Shown here: positions 33,768 through 42,224 of the stretch, piece after piece
Numbering within the stretch: position 1 is the first letter of the stretch
Layout of the letters: each line of letters opens with the position of its first letter
Source: DASQFI01 sp035633215
Lineage (GTDB): Bacteria > Acidobacteriota > Vicinamibacteria > Vicinamibacterales > SCN-69-37
DNA: 64,000 bases
NCBI GenBank assembly: GCA_035633215.1
Contig: DASQFI010000037.1
Coordinates: 95,579 to 159,578, forward strand
Reading direction: 5' to 3'
The notes under the pieces: generated by a model
Database searches by the model: none
Told to the model about the DNA's origin: nothing
The model's input: the letters and a program-made list of their open reading frames with translations, nothing else
Translations under genes and position numbers: made by a program

Positions 33768-34987
33768 GCGGCTTCCCATCACCTGGTCCGGTATTCGGGC
33801 GGCGCGATCCGGACGCGCGCGGCTACTTCGGCGAGTTCGGCGGCCGGTTCGTGCCCGAGACGCTGATGGCCCCGGTCGAGGAGCTCACCGCGGCCTATTT
33901 CGAGGCGCGCCGGGACCCAGCCTTCGTCGCTGCGCTGCGACGGCTGCACGCGTCTTATGTCGGTCGTCCGACGCCGCTCTATGAAGCACGCCGCGCGGCG
34001 GGCGACTCGGGCGCGCGCGTCTTTCTCAAACGCGAGGATCTCGCGCACACGGGCGCCCACAAGATCAACAACGCGCTCGGTCAGGCGCTGCTCGCGCAGC
34101 GCATGGGCAAGCGTCGCATCGTCGCCGAGACCGGCGCGGGACAGCACGGCGTCGCGACCGCCACGGTGTGTGCCCTGCTGGGGCTCGAATGCGTCGTCTA
34201 CATGGGCGCCGATGACATGGCGCGGCAGGCGCTCAACGTCTTTCGCATGCGCGTGCTCGGCGCGGCCGTCGAGCGCGTCGATGCCGGCAGTCGCACGTTG
34301 AAAGATGCGATCAACGAGGCGATGCGCGACTGGGTGTCGAACGTCGAATCGACCTACTACCTCCTCGGCTCCGTCCTCGGCCCGCATCCGTATCCACTGA
34401 TGGTTCGCGAGTTCCAGTCCGTGATCGGCCAGGAGGCGCGTCATCAGATCCAGGACGCGACCGGGCGGTTGCCCGATCTCGTCGTCGCCTGCGTCGGCGG
34501 CGGCAGCAATGCGCTCGGGCTGTTCGACGCGTTCGTCGACGACGGGAATGTGCAATTGATGGGGGTTGAAGCCGGGGGCCGCCGGATCGAACCCGGTCAT
34601 CACGCCGCACGTTTCGCGGCGGGCGCCGCGGGCGTGCTGCACGGCACGCGGAGCCTGCTGCTCCAGGACGCGCACGGCAACATCCTGACGACGCACTCCG
34701 TGTCGGCGGGGCTCGATTACCCGGCGGTCGGTCCCGAGCACGCCTGGCTCGCCTCGCGCGGCCGGACGACCTACGCGTTCGTCGACGACACGGAAGCGCT
34801 GGCGGGATTCGAATGGCTGGCCGAGCGTGAAGGCATTCTGCCGGCGCTCGAATCCGCGCACGCGATCGCGTGGCTGCGACGGCACCTCGAGACGGCGCGG
34901 CCCGACGTCGTCATTGTCGTGAATCTCTCCGGCCGCGGCGACAAGGACGTGGAAACCGTTCGCCATCTGCGGGGCGAAGCCTCGTGA
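33764..34987 (+). CDS. trpB: Tryptophan synthase beta chain
   Basis: 407 residues from the GTG at 33764 (GTGA overlap with trpF); upstream codons of the longer open frame are trpF in another frame. A PLP enzyme that condenses indole with serine. Motifs: GYFGEFGGRFVPETLM (about 20-35), the PLP lysine in HTGAHKINNALGQALLA, AETGAGQHGVATATVCALLG, CVGGGSNALGLF (phosphate-binding glycines) and SVSAGLDYPAVGPEH. It is the standard TrpB1 form that pairs with TrpA, encoded directly after it. Confidence 0.96.
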   Translation: MSGFPSPGPVFGRRDPDARGYFGEFGGRFVPETLMAPVEELTAAYFEARRDPAFVAALRRLHASYVGRPTPLYEARRAAGDSGARVFLKREDLAHTGAHKINNALGQALLAQRMGKRRIVAETGAGQHGVATATVCALLGLECVVYMGADDMARQALNVFRMRVLGAAVERVDAGSRTLKDAINEAMRDWVSNVESTYYLLGSVLGPHPYPLMVREFQSVIGQEARHQIQDATGRLPDLVVACVGGGSNALGLFDAFVDDGNVQLMGVEAGGRRIEPGHHAARFAAGAAGVLHGTRSLLLQDAHGNILTTHSVSAGLDYPAVGPEHAWLASRGRTTYAFVDDTEALAGFEWLAEREGILPALESAHAIAWLRRHLETARPDVVIVVNLSGRGDKDVETVRHLRGEAS

Positions 34988-35778
34988 GCCGGTTGCACGG
35001 GACGTTCGCGCGGCTTCGGGAGGCCCGAACGCCCGGACTCGTGACGTTTGTCACGGCGGGCGATCCGGATCTCACGCGATCGGCCGACGTCCTGCGCGCG
35101 CTCGCGCGCGGTGGCGCGGACGTGATCGAAGTCGGCGTGCCGTTTTCCGATCCGATCGCGGACGGGCCCGCGATTCAGCGCGCGTCGGAACGCGCGCTCG
35201 CCTCCGGCAGCGATCTCGACGCTTCGCTCGATCTCGTCCGCCGCGTGCGCGCGGATGTGCCCGCGCCGATCGTCTTGTTTACGTACGTCAACCCGGTCCT
35301 GCGCATGGGTGCCGGCACCTTCGTGGCGCGCGCGGCCGACGCGGGCGTTGACGGCGTGCTTCTGCTGGATCTGCCGATCGAGGAATCCGCCGACGTGCGG
35401 CAGGCGCTCGACGGGCGTGGTATCGATCAGATTTTTCTGGTGAGCCCCACGACCACGGATGGACGCTTGAAGGAAGCGGCGCGACTGGGCCGGGGGTTTC
35501 TGTATGCGATTTCGCGGCTGGGGGTCACGGGCGCGCGCGCGTCGGTCGCCGCCAGCGCGGCGCCGCTCGTCGAGCGCATTCGCGCGGTCAGCCAGCTCCC
35601 CGTGGCGCTCGGGTTTGGCGTGTCCCGACCCGAACATGTCGCCGAAATCACGCGCTTCGCCGACGCCGCCGTCGTGGGGAGCGCGCTCGTGCAGGTGATG
35701 GCCGAGGCGAACGAGCGCGGCACGGACGTCAGCGGCGCGGTGGAATCGTTCGTGCGGTGGCTGAAGGGGGCGGCGTGA
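34984..35778 (+). CDS. trpA: Tryptophan synthase alpha chain
   Basis: 264 residues from the GTG at 34984 (GTGA overlap with trpB). Cleaves indole-3-glycerol phosphate to indole and G3P and channels indole to TrpB. The catalytic Glu and Asp lie in DVIEVGVPFSDPIADGPAIQ (about 44-63). Also LVTFVTAGDPDL, GVDGVLLLDLPIEES, GFLYAISRLGVTGARAS and VALGFGVSRPEHV. The trpA end overlaps the chorismate mutase GTG. Confidence 0.95.
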   Translation: MSRLHGTFARLREARTPGLVTFVTAGDPDLTRSADVLRALARGGADVIEVGVPFSDPIADGPAIQRASERALASGSDLDASLDLVRRVRADVPAPIVLFTYVNPVLRMGAGTFVARAADAGVDGVLLLDLPIEESADVRQALDGRGIDQIFLVSPTTTDGRLKEAARLGRGFLYAISRLGVTGARASVAASAAPLVERIRAVSQLPVALGFGVSRPEHVAEITRFADAAVVGSALVQVMAEANERGTDVSGAVESFVRWLKGAA

Positions 35779-36062
35779 AGAACATCGAGGAGCTCCGCGA
35801 GCGCATCGACGCGCTCGATCGCCAGCTCGTCGCGCTACTCAGCGAGCGCGCCGGCTGCGCGCTGGCCGTGGGACGATTGAAAGAGCGGGCGGGTCTGCCG
35901 ATCTACCAGCCGGTGCGCGAAGCGGAGGTGCTGGCCAACGTCCGCGCGGCCAACGCCGGCCCGCTCGACAACGAAGCGATGACGCGCCTGTTCGAACGCA
36001 TCATCGACGAGGCGCGCCGGCTCGAACGGCTCGCCGCGGCCGGGAGAGGTGGACCGCCGTAA
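35775..36062 (+). CDS. aroQ: Chorismate mutase, AroQ type
   Basis: 95 residues from the GTG at 35775, overlapping the trpA stop. An all-helical AroQ fold: IEELRERIDALDRQLVALLS (about 4-23) supplies Arg, then ALAVGRLKERAGLPIYQPVR with the catalytic Lys/Arg, and ERIIDEARRLE at the end. It converts chorismate to prephenate, the branch point to Phe and Tyr. It precedes DAHP synthase and tyrA. Prephenate dehydratase for the Phe branch is not in the window. Confidence 0.9.
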   Translation: MKNIEELRERIDALDRQLVALLSERAGCALAVGRLKERAGLPIYQPVREAEVLANVRAANAGPLDNEAMTRLFERIIDEARRLERLAAAGRGGPP

Positions 36063-36072
36063 CCTGACCTTT

Positions 36073-36091
36073 GAACTTCGAACTAAGAACT
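36073..36091. repeat. GAACTTA-type repeat between aroQ and aroF
   Basis: GAACTTCGAACTAAGAACT occupies 36073-36091 inside the only sizeable gap (67 bp) of the aro/trp operon before aroF. It matches the repeat family seen behind several other genes in the window. No promoter is obvious here; the unit could mark an RNA processing or recombination site, but this is unproven. Confidence 0.6.
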
Positions 36092-36129
36092 GCGCCCTAC
36101 GGAGCTTTAGACTTGAGAGGGTAGTCACC

Positions 36130-37176
36130 ATGGTCGTCGTCATGCAGGAACGCGCGTCGGAAGGCGAGATCCAGTCGGTCATCGCGCAGCTCGTCGAAAT
36201 GGGATTCGACGTGCACCGGTCCACCGGCTCGTCGCGCACGGTCATCGGCGCCGTCGGCAACGGCAACGGCGACCCGCAGCTGCTGGAAGTGCAGCCGGGC
36301 GTGCACGAGGTGGTGCGCATCACCGAGCCGTACAAGCTGGCGAGCCGCACGTTCAAACAGGAGAACACGGTCGTCGCCGTCGGCGATGTCCGCATCGGCG
36401 GTGACGAGGTAATCGTCATGGCCGGCCCGTGCTCGGCTGAATCCGAGGAGCAGGTCGAAGCGACGGCCGCGGCCGTGAAACGCGCGGGCGCGAAGGTGCT
36501 GCGCGGCGGCGCCTTCAAGCCGCGGAGCTCGCCGTACAGCTTCCAGGGTCTCGGCGAAGAGGGCTTGCGGATGCTGCGCTCGGCCGCCGATCGTCACGGC
36601 CTGAAGCTCGTGACCGAGGTCATGGAGATCGGGCAGATCGAGATGATCGAGCGGTACGGCGACATCCTGCAGGTTGGCGCGCGCAACATGCAGAACTTCT
36701 CGCTGCTGCGCGAGCTCGGCCGCTCGCGCAAGCCCGTCCTCCTGAAGCGCGGGATCTCCGCCACGATCGAAGAGTGGCTGCTGTCCGCGGAATACGTGCT
36801 GGCCGGCGGCAACACCGACGTCATGCTCTGCGAACGCGGCATCCGGACGTTCGAGAGCTACACGCGCAACACGCTCGACATCTCCGCGATTCCGGTCGTC
36901 CAGAAGCTCAGCCACCTGCCGATCATCGTCGACCCGAGCCACGGCACGGGCCGGCGCGACAAGGTCGCCCCCATGGCGCGCGCGTCGGTGGCCGGCGGCG
37001 CGGACGGGCTGCTCATCGAGGTCCACTGCGATCCCGACCACGCCAGATCGGACGGCGCCCAGTCGCTCTTCCCGGCGCAGTTCGAGCGGCTCATGGCGGA
37101 GCTGCGCATCATCGCGCCCGCCATCGGACGCAGCGTGTGCGTCGAGCCCGTCGCGAGACGGGGATGGAGTAGGTGA
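36130..37176 (+). CDS. aroF: 3-deoxy-7-phosphoheptulonate (DAHP) synthase
   Basis: 348 residues from the ATG at 36130. Condenses PEP with erythrose 4-phosphate, the first step of the shikimate pathway. An N-terminal ferredoxin-like regulatory domain (about 1-70; MQERASEGEIQSVIAQLVEM) precedes the type I-beta (KDPS-like) barrel with IVMAGPCSAESEEQV, KVLRGGAFKPRSSPYSFQGL, LKRGISATIEEWLL and VDPSHGTGRRDKV. In related enzymes the N-terminal domain mediates feedback inhibition by Tyr or Phe. Having the entry enzyme inside a Trp-attenuated operon would tie the whole pathway to Trp supply. Confidence 0.93.
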   Translation: MVVVMQERASEGEIQSVIAQLVEMGFDVHRSTGSSRTVIGAVGNGNGDPQLLEVQPGVHEVVRITEPYKLASRTFKQENTVVAVGDVRIGGDEVIVMAGPCSAESEEQVEATAAAVKRAGAKVLRGGAFKPRSSPYSFQGLGEEGLRMLRSAADRHGLKLVTEVMEIGQIEMIERYGDILQVGARNMQNFSLLRELGRSRKPVLLKRGISATIEEWLLSAEYVLAGGNTDVMLCERGIRTFESYTRNTLDISAIPVVQKLSHLPIIVDPSHGTGRRDKVAPMARASVAGGADGLLIEVHCDPDHARSDGAQSLFPAQFERLMAELRIIAPAIGRSVCVEPVARRGWSR

Positions 37177-37184
37177 AGCTTGCA

Positions 37185-37249
37185 ACTTAGAACTGTGAAC
37201 GTAGAACTAGGACTTCAGTTCTACGTTCCAAGTTCTGAGTTCCAAGTTT
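37185..37249. repeat. GAACTTA-type repeat with hairpin between aroF and tyrA
   Basis: AACTTAGAACTGTGAACGTAGAACT (continuous block from 37185 to 37209) faces AGTTCTACGTTC and further CAAGTTCTGAGTTCCAAGTT units ending near 37249. The inner 12 bases pair perfectly, the outer part imperfectly. Same family as the repeat at 20591. It sits in the 82-bp gap before the tyrA ATG. Confidence 0.65.
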
Positions 37250-37258
37250 CTCAGCGGC

Positions 37259-38128
37259 ATGTCTTCAGACACCGGACCTTTTCCCACGATCGGCATTGTC
37301 GGTCTCGGTCTGATCGGGGGATCGATCGCATTGCGCGCGCGGGCGAACTGGCCCGCGGTGCGGTTGCTTGGCGTCGATGGCACGGACGTCACACACGAGG
37401 CCGTGTCGCGCGGACTCGTCAACGAACCACGAACGTCGGTCGCTGACCTCACGGATGCGGATCTGATCGTGCTCGCCACGCCCGTGCCCGCCGTCATCGA
37501 GCTCATCGACGCCGTTGCCCGGGCGCGGCTTGGCGGCGTCATTACCGATGTCGGCTCCACGAAGCGCGACATCGTTCAGGCGGCGACGCGCGCGGGGCTG
37601 GCCAATTTCGTCGGCGGTCATCCGGTGGCCGGATCGGAGCGCGGCGGGTTGAGCGCGGCCCGGGCGGACCTGTTCGAGGGGCGCCCGTGGCTGCTGGTCG
37701 GCGCCGCCCCGGATGCCGCGCCCGTCCGGCGACTCGAGCAGTTCGTCACCGCGCTCGGCGCGCGGCCGATGCATCTCGATGCGACGACGCACGACCGTGC
37801 CATGGCGTATCTCAGTCATCTGCCGCAGCTCCTGGCCGCGGCGCTCATGCGAGCGGCCGCCGACGGCTGCGACGCGGACGCGCTCGCGACGTCGGGCCGG
37901 GCGTTTCGCGACATGACGCGCCTGGCGTCGAGCCCCGCGGATGTCTGGAAGGGGATTCTGGCCACGAACGCGGACTTCGTGGCCGAGGCCGCGCGCGCGC
38001 TAGTGGCGCACCTGCCCGCATCGCGAGAGCAATTGGCCGACGCGCGCGTCATCGACGACCTGTTCACGCAGGCCAACCAGGGCAGAGCGCGGCTGGACGG
38101 CACGCGACCGCCGGCGTCCGACTCGTGA
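37259..38128 (+). CDS. tyrA: Prephenate dehydrogenase
   Basis: 289 residues from the ATG at 37259. NAD(P)-dependent oxidation of prephenate to 4-hydroxyphenylpyruvate for tyrosine. Rossmann motif IGIVGLGLIGGSIALRAR (about 11-28), then VITDVGSTKRDIV, GGHPVAGSERGGLSAARADL (substrate-binding His/Ser/Arg) and HDRAMAYLSHLPQLLAAAL. No ACT domain is attached. Its stop overlaps the GTG of the acetoacetyl-CoA synthetase gene. Confidence 0.92.
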   Translation: MSSDTGPFPTIGIVGLGLIGGSIALRARANWPAVRLLGVDGTDVTHEAVSRGLVNEPRTSVADLTDADLIVLATPVPAVIELIDAVARARLGGVITDVGSTKRDIVQAATRAGLANFVGGHPVAGSERGGLSAARADLFEGRPWLLVGAAPDAAPVRRLEQFVTALGARPMHLDATTHDRAMAYLSHLPQLLAAALMRAAADGCDADALATSGRAFRDMTRLASSPADVWKGILATNADFVAEAARALVAHLPASREQLADARVIDDLFTQANQGRARLDGTRPPASDS

Positions 38129-40104
38129 GCGCTCAGGACCCGCGCGCGCTCGACGGCACCGTCCCGCTGTGGACGCCCTCCGCGCAGCGCATCGGCACGG
38201 CACGAGTCACCCGGTTCTCCGAGCAGCTCGGCAAACGTACTCAGACGTCGTTCGCCAACTTTCGTGCCCTTCACGGCTCGTCGGTGATCGATCCCCGTTC
38301 CTTCTGGGCGGAGCTCTGGGAGTTCTGCGGCGTGGTTGGCGATCGCGGCAGCCGAGTTGCCGTGGACCTGGATCGCATGCCTGGCGCGCGTTTCTTTCCT
38401 GACGCCCGCCTGAACTTCACGGAGAACGTCCTGCGCCGGCGCGACGATGCGCCGGCCATCTTCGCGATGACGGAGGCGGGCGTCGAGCGTCGCCTCACGT
38501 ACCGTCAGCTGGCGAACGAAGTCGGGCGGGCCGCCCAGGCCCTGCGCGCGAGCGGCGTGACCAGGGGCGATCGCGTTTGCGGCATGATCGCCAACGTCCC
38601 GGAAGCGATCATCGCCGCGCTCGCGGCCTCGTCGCTCGGCGCCGTCTGGTCGTCATGCTCGCCCGATTTCGGCGTGCGCGGCGTGCTCGACCGCTTCGGG
38701 CAGATCGGGCCCAGAGTGCTCGTGGCGGTCGACGGATACGACTACGGCGGCAGGCACTTCGCCTGTCTGGAGAAGATCGCGGACGTCGCGCGGGAGCTGC
38801 CGGATCTCGAGCAGGTCGTCGTCGTCCCCCTGGCTGGCGGACGCGGCCGGCTCGATCAGATTCCCGGCGCGATCTGGTGGGACGGGTGGCTCCAGGGCGC
38901 GGCGCCCGAGGCGCTGACGTTCGAACGCTTCGAGTTCAATCACCCGCTCTACATCCTGTACTCGTCCGGCACGACCGGCGTGCCCAAGTGCATCGTCCAC
39001 GGCGCGGGCGGCACGCTCGTCCAGCACCTCAAGGAACACCAGCTCCACTGCGACATCAAGCGCGACGATCGCGTCTTCTATTTCACGACGTGCGGCTGGA
39101 TGATGTGGAACTGGCTGGTCACGGTCCTGGCGTCGGAGGCGGCGATCGTCCTGTACGACGGATCGCCATTTCATCCGGACGGCAACCGGCTGTTCGACCT
39201 CGCCGATCGCGCGGGCATCACGCTCTTCGGGACGTCGGCGAAGTACATCGATGCCGTCAGCAAGGCGGGCCTCTCGCCGAAGGCCACCCACAATCTGCAA
39301 TCCGTCCGGACGATCACGTCGACGGGCTCGCCGCTGTCACCGGAGAGCTTCGACTTCGTCTATCGATCGATCAAGGAAGACGTGCATCTGGCGTCCATCT
39401 CGGGCGGCACGGACATCGTGAGCTGCTTCGTGGGCGGCGATCCGACCGGGCCGGTCTGGCGCGGCGAAATTCAGGCGCCGGGACTCGCCATGAACGTGGA
39501 CGTGTTCGATCCCAACGGACGGCCGCTTCGCGGCGAAGCAGGCGAGCTCGTGTGCAAGTCGCCGTTCCCGTCGATGCCCGTCGGCTTCTGGAACGATCCC
39601 GGCGGCGAGCGGTATCGCGCGGCCTATTTCGATCGGTTCAAAGGCGTCTGGTGCCACGGCGACTGGATCCAGACGACTGACCACGACGGCTACGTCATCT
39701 ACGGCCGATCGGACGCGACGCTGAATCCAGGCGGCGTGCGCATCGGCACCGCGGAGATCTATCGTCAGGTCGAACAGCTGCCCGAAGTGGTCGAGAGTCT
39801 CGCCGTCGGCCAGCAGTGGCAGAACGACGAGCGGATCGTGCTGTTCGTGCGGCTGGCGCCCGGCCGGACGCTCGACGCCGCGCTCGAGCGGCGCATCCGC
39901 GATCAGATCCGCGCCAACACCACGGCCCGGCACGTCCCGGCCAAAATCGTGCAAATCGCGGAGATTCCACGGACGAAGAGCGGCAAGATCGTCGAGCTCG
40001 CGGTCCGCGACGTCATTCACGACCGCCCGGTCAAGAACCGCGAAGCGCTCGCGAATCCCGACGCGCTGGATCTCTACCGGGGGCTGGCCGAGCTGCGATC
40101 GTGA
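38125..40104 (+). CDS. Acetoacetyl-CoA synthetase (acyl-CoA synthetase family)
   Basis: 659 residues from the GTG at 38125 (GTGA overlap with tyrA); the long upstream open frame is tyrA in another frame. An ANL adenylating enzyme: AMP-binding P-loop ILYSSGTTGVPKCIVHGAGG (about 277-296), WMMWNWLV, the ATP motif YGRSDATLNPGGVRIGTAEI and the C-terminal lysine in KSGKIVELAVRDV. The N-terminus (PLWTPSAQRIGTARVTRF) and length fit acetoacetate-CoA ligase. It would activate acetoacetate to acetoacetyl-CoA. Its coupling to tyrA is odd; tyrosine breakdown yields acetoacetate, but no catabolic genes are present. Confidence 0.88.
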   Translation: MSAQDPRALDGTVPLWTPSAQRIGTARVTRFSEQLGKRTQTSFANFRALHGSSVIDPRSFWAELWEFCGVVGDRGSRVAVDLDRMPGARFFPDARLNFTENVLRRRDDAPAIFAMTEAGVERRLTYRQLANEVGRAAQALRASGVTRGDRVCGMIANVPEAIIAALAASSLGAVWSSCSPDFGVRGVLDRFGQIGPRVLVAVDGYDYGGRHFACLEKIADVARELPDLEQVVVVPLAGGRGRLDQIPGAIWWDGWLQGAAPEALTFERFEFNHPLYILYSSGTTGVPKCIVHGAGGTLVQHLKEHQLHCDIKRDDRVFYFTTCGWMMWNWLVTVLASEAAIVLYDGSPFHPDGNRLFDLADRAGITLFGTSAKYIDAVSKAGLSPKATHNLQSVRTITSTGSPLSPESFDFVYRSIKEDVHLASISGGTDIVSCFVGGDPTGPVWRGEIQAPGLAMNVDVFDPNGRPLRGEAGELVCKSPFPSMPVGFWNDPGGERYRAAYFDRFKGVWCHGDWIQTTDHDGYVIYGRSDATLNPGGVRIGTAEIYRQVEQLPEVVESLAVGQQWQNDERIVLFVRLAPGRTLDAALERRIRDQIRANTTARHVPAKIVQIAEIPRTKSGKIVELAVRDVIHDRPVKNREALANPDALDLYRGLAELRS

Positions 40105-40529
40105 CCCGCCCGCCGCACTGGACCCTCGCCCGCGAGGTCCTGGCCGGAATCGTCCATCACGCGCGGCGCGACCGGCCGCGTGAGTGCTGCGGTCTGCTCG
40201 TCGGCAGGCGCGGGCTGGTGCTCGCCGCCGTCGCCACGCGCAACGTCGCGAAGGGTCAATCGCGATACCAGATCGACGACGCCGCCCACATCGAGCTTCG
40301 ACGGATCCTGCGGGCGTGTTCGCCGAGGCTCGAGATCGTGGGCGTCTATCATTCGCACCCGGCGGGCCCTGCACGCCCCTCCGGCACCGACATCGCCCAG
40401 GCGTTCTATCCCGGCTGGATTCACCTCATCGTCGGCATGAAGGGGCGCGCTTCGGTGCGAGCGTACCGAATCGCGAGCGGCCGTGTTCAAGAGGTTTCCA
40501 TTCGGCGCAAATCGGGACATAGTATCTAG
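40101..40529 (+). CDS. M67 family JAMM metallopeptidase
   Basis: 142 residues from the GTG at 40101 (GTGA overlap). The zinc JAMM motif is complete: Glu in RECCGLLVG (about 27-35) and VYHSHPAGPARPSGTDIAQ (HxHP...S..D, about 85-103). Bacterial members cleave C-terminal tails from ubiquitin-like sulfur carriers such as ThiS/MoaD, or act in cysteine synthesis. No sulfur carrier gene is nearby, so the substrate is unknown. It is the last gene of the overlapping chain that begins at trpE. Confidence 0.88.
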   Translation: MTRPPHWTLAREVLAGIVHHARRDRPRECCGLLVGRRGLVLAAVATRNVAKGQSRYQIDDAAHIELRRILRACSPRLEIVGVYHSHPAGPARPSGTDIAQAFYPGWIHLIVGMKGRASVRAYRIASGRVQEVSIRRKSGHSI

Positions 40530-40532
40530 CGC

Positions 40533-41690
40533 ATGATGAGAGGCACGGATCGACGAGCGCGCTCGCGGCCGCGGCAGAGGCTGCACGGTCTCGCGTGGGC
40601 CGCCGCGCTGCTGTGCCTGGCCCGGCCGGCCGCCGCGCAAACGAGTCAGCCCCCGCCGGCGCCGCACGAGATGCCGCCGCCGGGACAGCGCGAGTATCCG
40701 AGCCTGCGGCTCGCGGGTTTCGGGGACGTCAACTTCTCCGGCACGAAGCGGCTCGAGGGCCCGCGCGGCTTCAACCTCGGCCAGCTCGCCTTGCACCTCA
40801 CGTCCGAGCTGTCGCCGCGCGTCACGTTCTTCGGCGAGATCAGCTTCTCGGCGCGCGCCGATGCCGGCATCGGATCGCCCGCGGCCACGGGCTTCAACAC
40901 GGAAGTCGAACGCCTGGTCCTGCGCTTCGATCAGAGCGATCGGTTGAAAGTCTCGTTCGGCCGGTACCACACGCCCATCAACTACTGGAACACGGCGTAT
41001 CACCACGGCCAGTGGCTCCAGACGACGATCCAGCGTCCGGAGATGATTCAGTTCGGGGGCCGGTTCCTGCCGGTCCACTTCGTCGGCGGTCTGCTCGAAG
41101 GATCGGTGCCGGCCGGCGGCTTGAACCTCAACTACAAGGCGGGCGTGGGCAACGGCCGCGCGTCGGTGATCAGCCGCGCCGGCGATGCCGGCGACACCAA
41201 CGGCGATCGCGCCTGGCTCGCCAATGTGTTCTCGAAGCCGGACAAGGTGTTCGGGCTCGAATTCGGCGGCTCGCTCTACGGCGACTCGGTCACGCTGGCC
41301 GATGCGCGGGAATTCCGCGAGCGCATCGTCGCCGGCTACGTCGTGTGGAACAAGGAAGACCCGGAGGTCATCGCCGAAATCGCGAGCGTGCGCCACCGGC
41401 AGGTGGGCAGCGACGAGGCGACCTGGAGCCGCGCGTATTACATCCAGGCCGCGTACCGGCTGCCGCAGTTCAAGCGGCTGCTGAAACCATACTATCGGTT
41501 CGAGCACATCGGCATCGCCGACGGCGACGCGATGTTCGCGACCGTGCTGCGGCTCGACAGCTCGACCGTTGGTCTGCGTTACGACGCGTCGCTCTTCGCC
41601 GCGATCAAGGGTGAGTACCGCACCTGGCGGCGCGGCGACGGCGTGCCGCGCAATCACGGCGGCTTTTTTCAGTTGTGTTTCACGTTCTGA
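40533..41690 (+). CDS. Outer-membrane beta-barrel (porin-like) protein
   Basis: 385 residues with a signal peptide (about 1-35, ending ARPAAAQ). It is followed by a proline linker and alternating amphipathic strands (e.g. RLAGFGDVNFSGTK, ERLVLRFDQSDRLKVSFGRY, LKPYYRFEHIGIADG), and ends in FFQLCFTF, with the terminal Phe used as the outer-membrane insertion signal. It looks like a porin of the phosphate/nucleoside barrel class but no specific family is certain. It starts 3 bp after the JAMM peptidase gene and shares its stop base with the PstS-like gene, suggesting a joint role. Confidence 0.7.
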   Translation: MMRGTDRRARSRPRQRLHGLAWAAALLCLARPAAAQTSQPPPAPHEMPPPGQREYPSLRLAGFGDVNFSGTKRLEGPRGFNLGQLALHLTSELSPRVTFFGEISFSARADAGIGSPAATGFNTEVERLVLRFDQSDRLKVSFGRYHTPINYWNTAYHHGQWLQTTIQRPEMIQFGGRFLPVHFVGGLLEGSVPAGGLNLNYKAGVGNGRASVISRAGDAGDTNGDRAWLANVFSKPDKVFGLEFGGSLYGDSVTLADAREFRERIVAGYVVWNKEDPEVIAEIASVRHRQVGSDEATWSRAYYIQAAYRLPQFKRLLKPYYRFEHIGIADGDAMFATVLRLDSSTVGLRYDASLFAAIKGEYRTWRRGDGVPRNHGGFFQLCFTF

Positions 41691-42193
41691 TGCCGAGGTC
41701 GATCGCCCGCCGCGTCGTGTTGCGCTCCGCCGTGCTGCTGATCGGCGTGGCGACGCTCTTCGTGTCGGCGCCGACGCCGGCGCACACGCAAGGCGCCGAC
41801 ATCGCCGTGGTCGTGCACCCGGACGTGCCGATCGACAATCTCACGGTCGCCGAGCTGCGGCGCGTCCTGCTCGGCGACCGTGAATTCTGGGCGTCAGGCA
41901 TGCGCGTGGCGCTCTTCCTCCGCGCGCCGGTCGCCCGCGAGCGCGACGTCGCGGTCAAAGACGTGTGCCAGATGACGGAAGCGCAATTCCGCCAGCATTG
42001 GATCGCCAAAGTCTTCCGCGCGGAAACGCCCAGCGGCCCGCGCATCGTCTATTCAGGGCAAATGGCGATCGAGCAGGTGACCCGCACGCCCGGGGCGATT
42101 ACGTTCGTCGAGACTGCAGCCGTGGTGAAGGGCGTGAAAGTGTTGAAGATCGACGGCCGATCCCCCGGCCAGGCCGGCTATCGAGTGAGATAG
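41690..42193 (+). CDS. PstS-like (phosphate-binding-type) periplasmic protein
   Basis: 167 residues from the ATG at 41690 (TGATG junction with the barrel gene). A signal peptide (about 1-33, PTPAHTQG) precedes a single small domain with the PBP-like-2 pattern: VVVHPDVPIDNLTVAELRRV (about 39-58), FRQHWIAKVF, and a C-terminal TPGAITFVETAAVVKGVKVL. Full PstS is about twice as long, so this is a one-lobe relative of unknown ligand, often found beside outer-membrane barrels. No ABC permease or ATPase follows. Confidence 0.75.
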   Translation: MPRSIARRVVLRSAVLLIGVATLFVSAPTPAHTQGADIAVVVHPDVPIDNLTVAELRRVLLGDREFWASGMRVALFLRAPVARERDVAVKDVCQMTEAQFRQHWIAKVFRAETPSGPRIVYSGQMAIEQVTRTPGAITFVETAAVVKGVKVLKIDGRSPGQAGYRVR

Positions 42194-42202
42194 ACAAGGC
42201 AA

Positions 42203-42223
42203 AGGGCAGAGGCCCTCTGCCCT
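42203..42223. terminator. Hairpin between convergent genes
   Basis: AGGGCAGA (42203-42210) pairs with TCTGCCCT (42216-42223) across five bases, with possible further pairing. It lies in the 31-bp gap between convergent genes and could end transcription from both sides, but there is no T run. Its GGCAGAG units recall the repeat at 8921-8952. Confidence 0.45.
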
Positions 42224-42224
42224 G

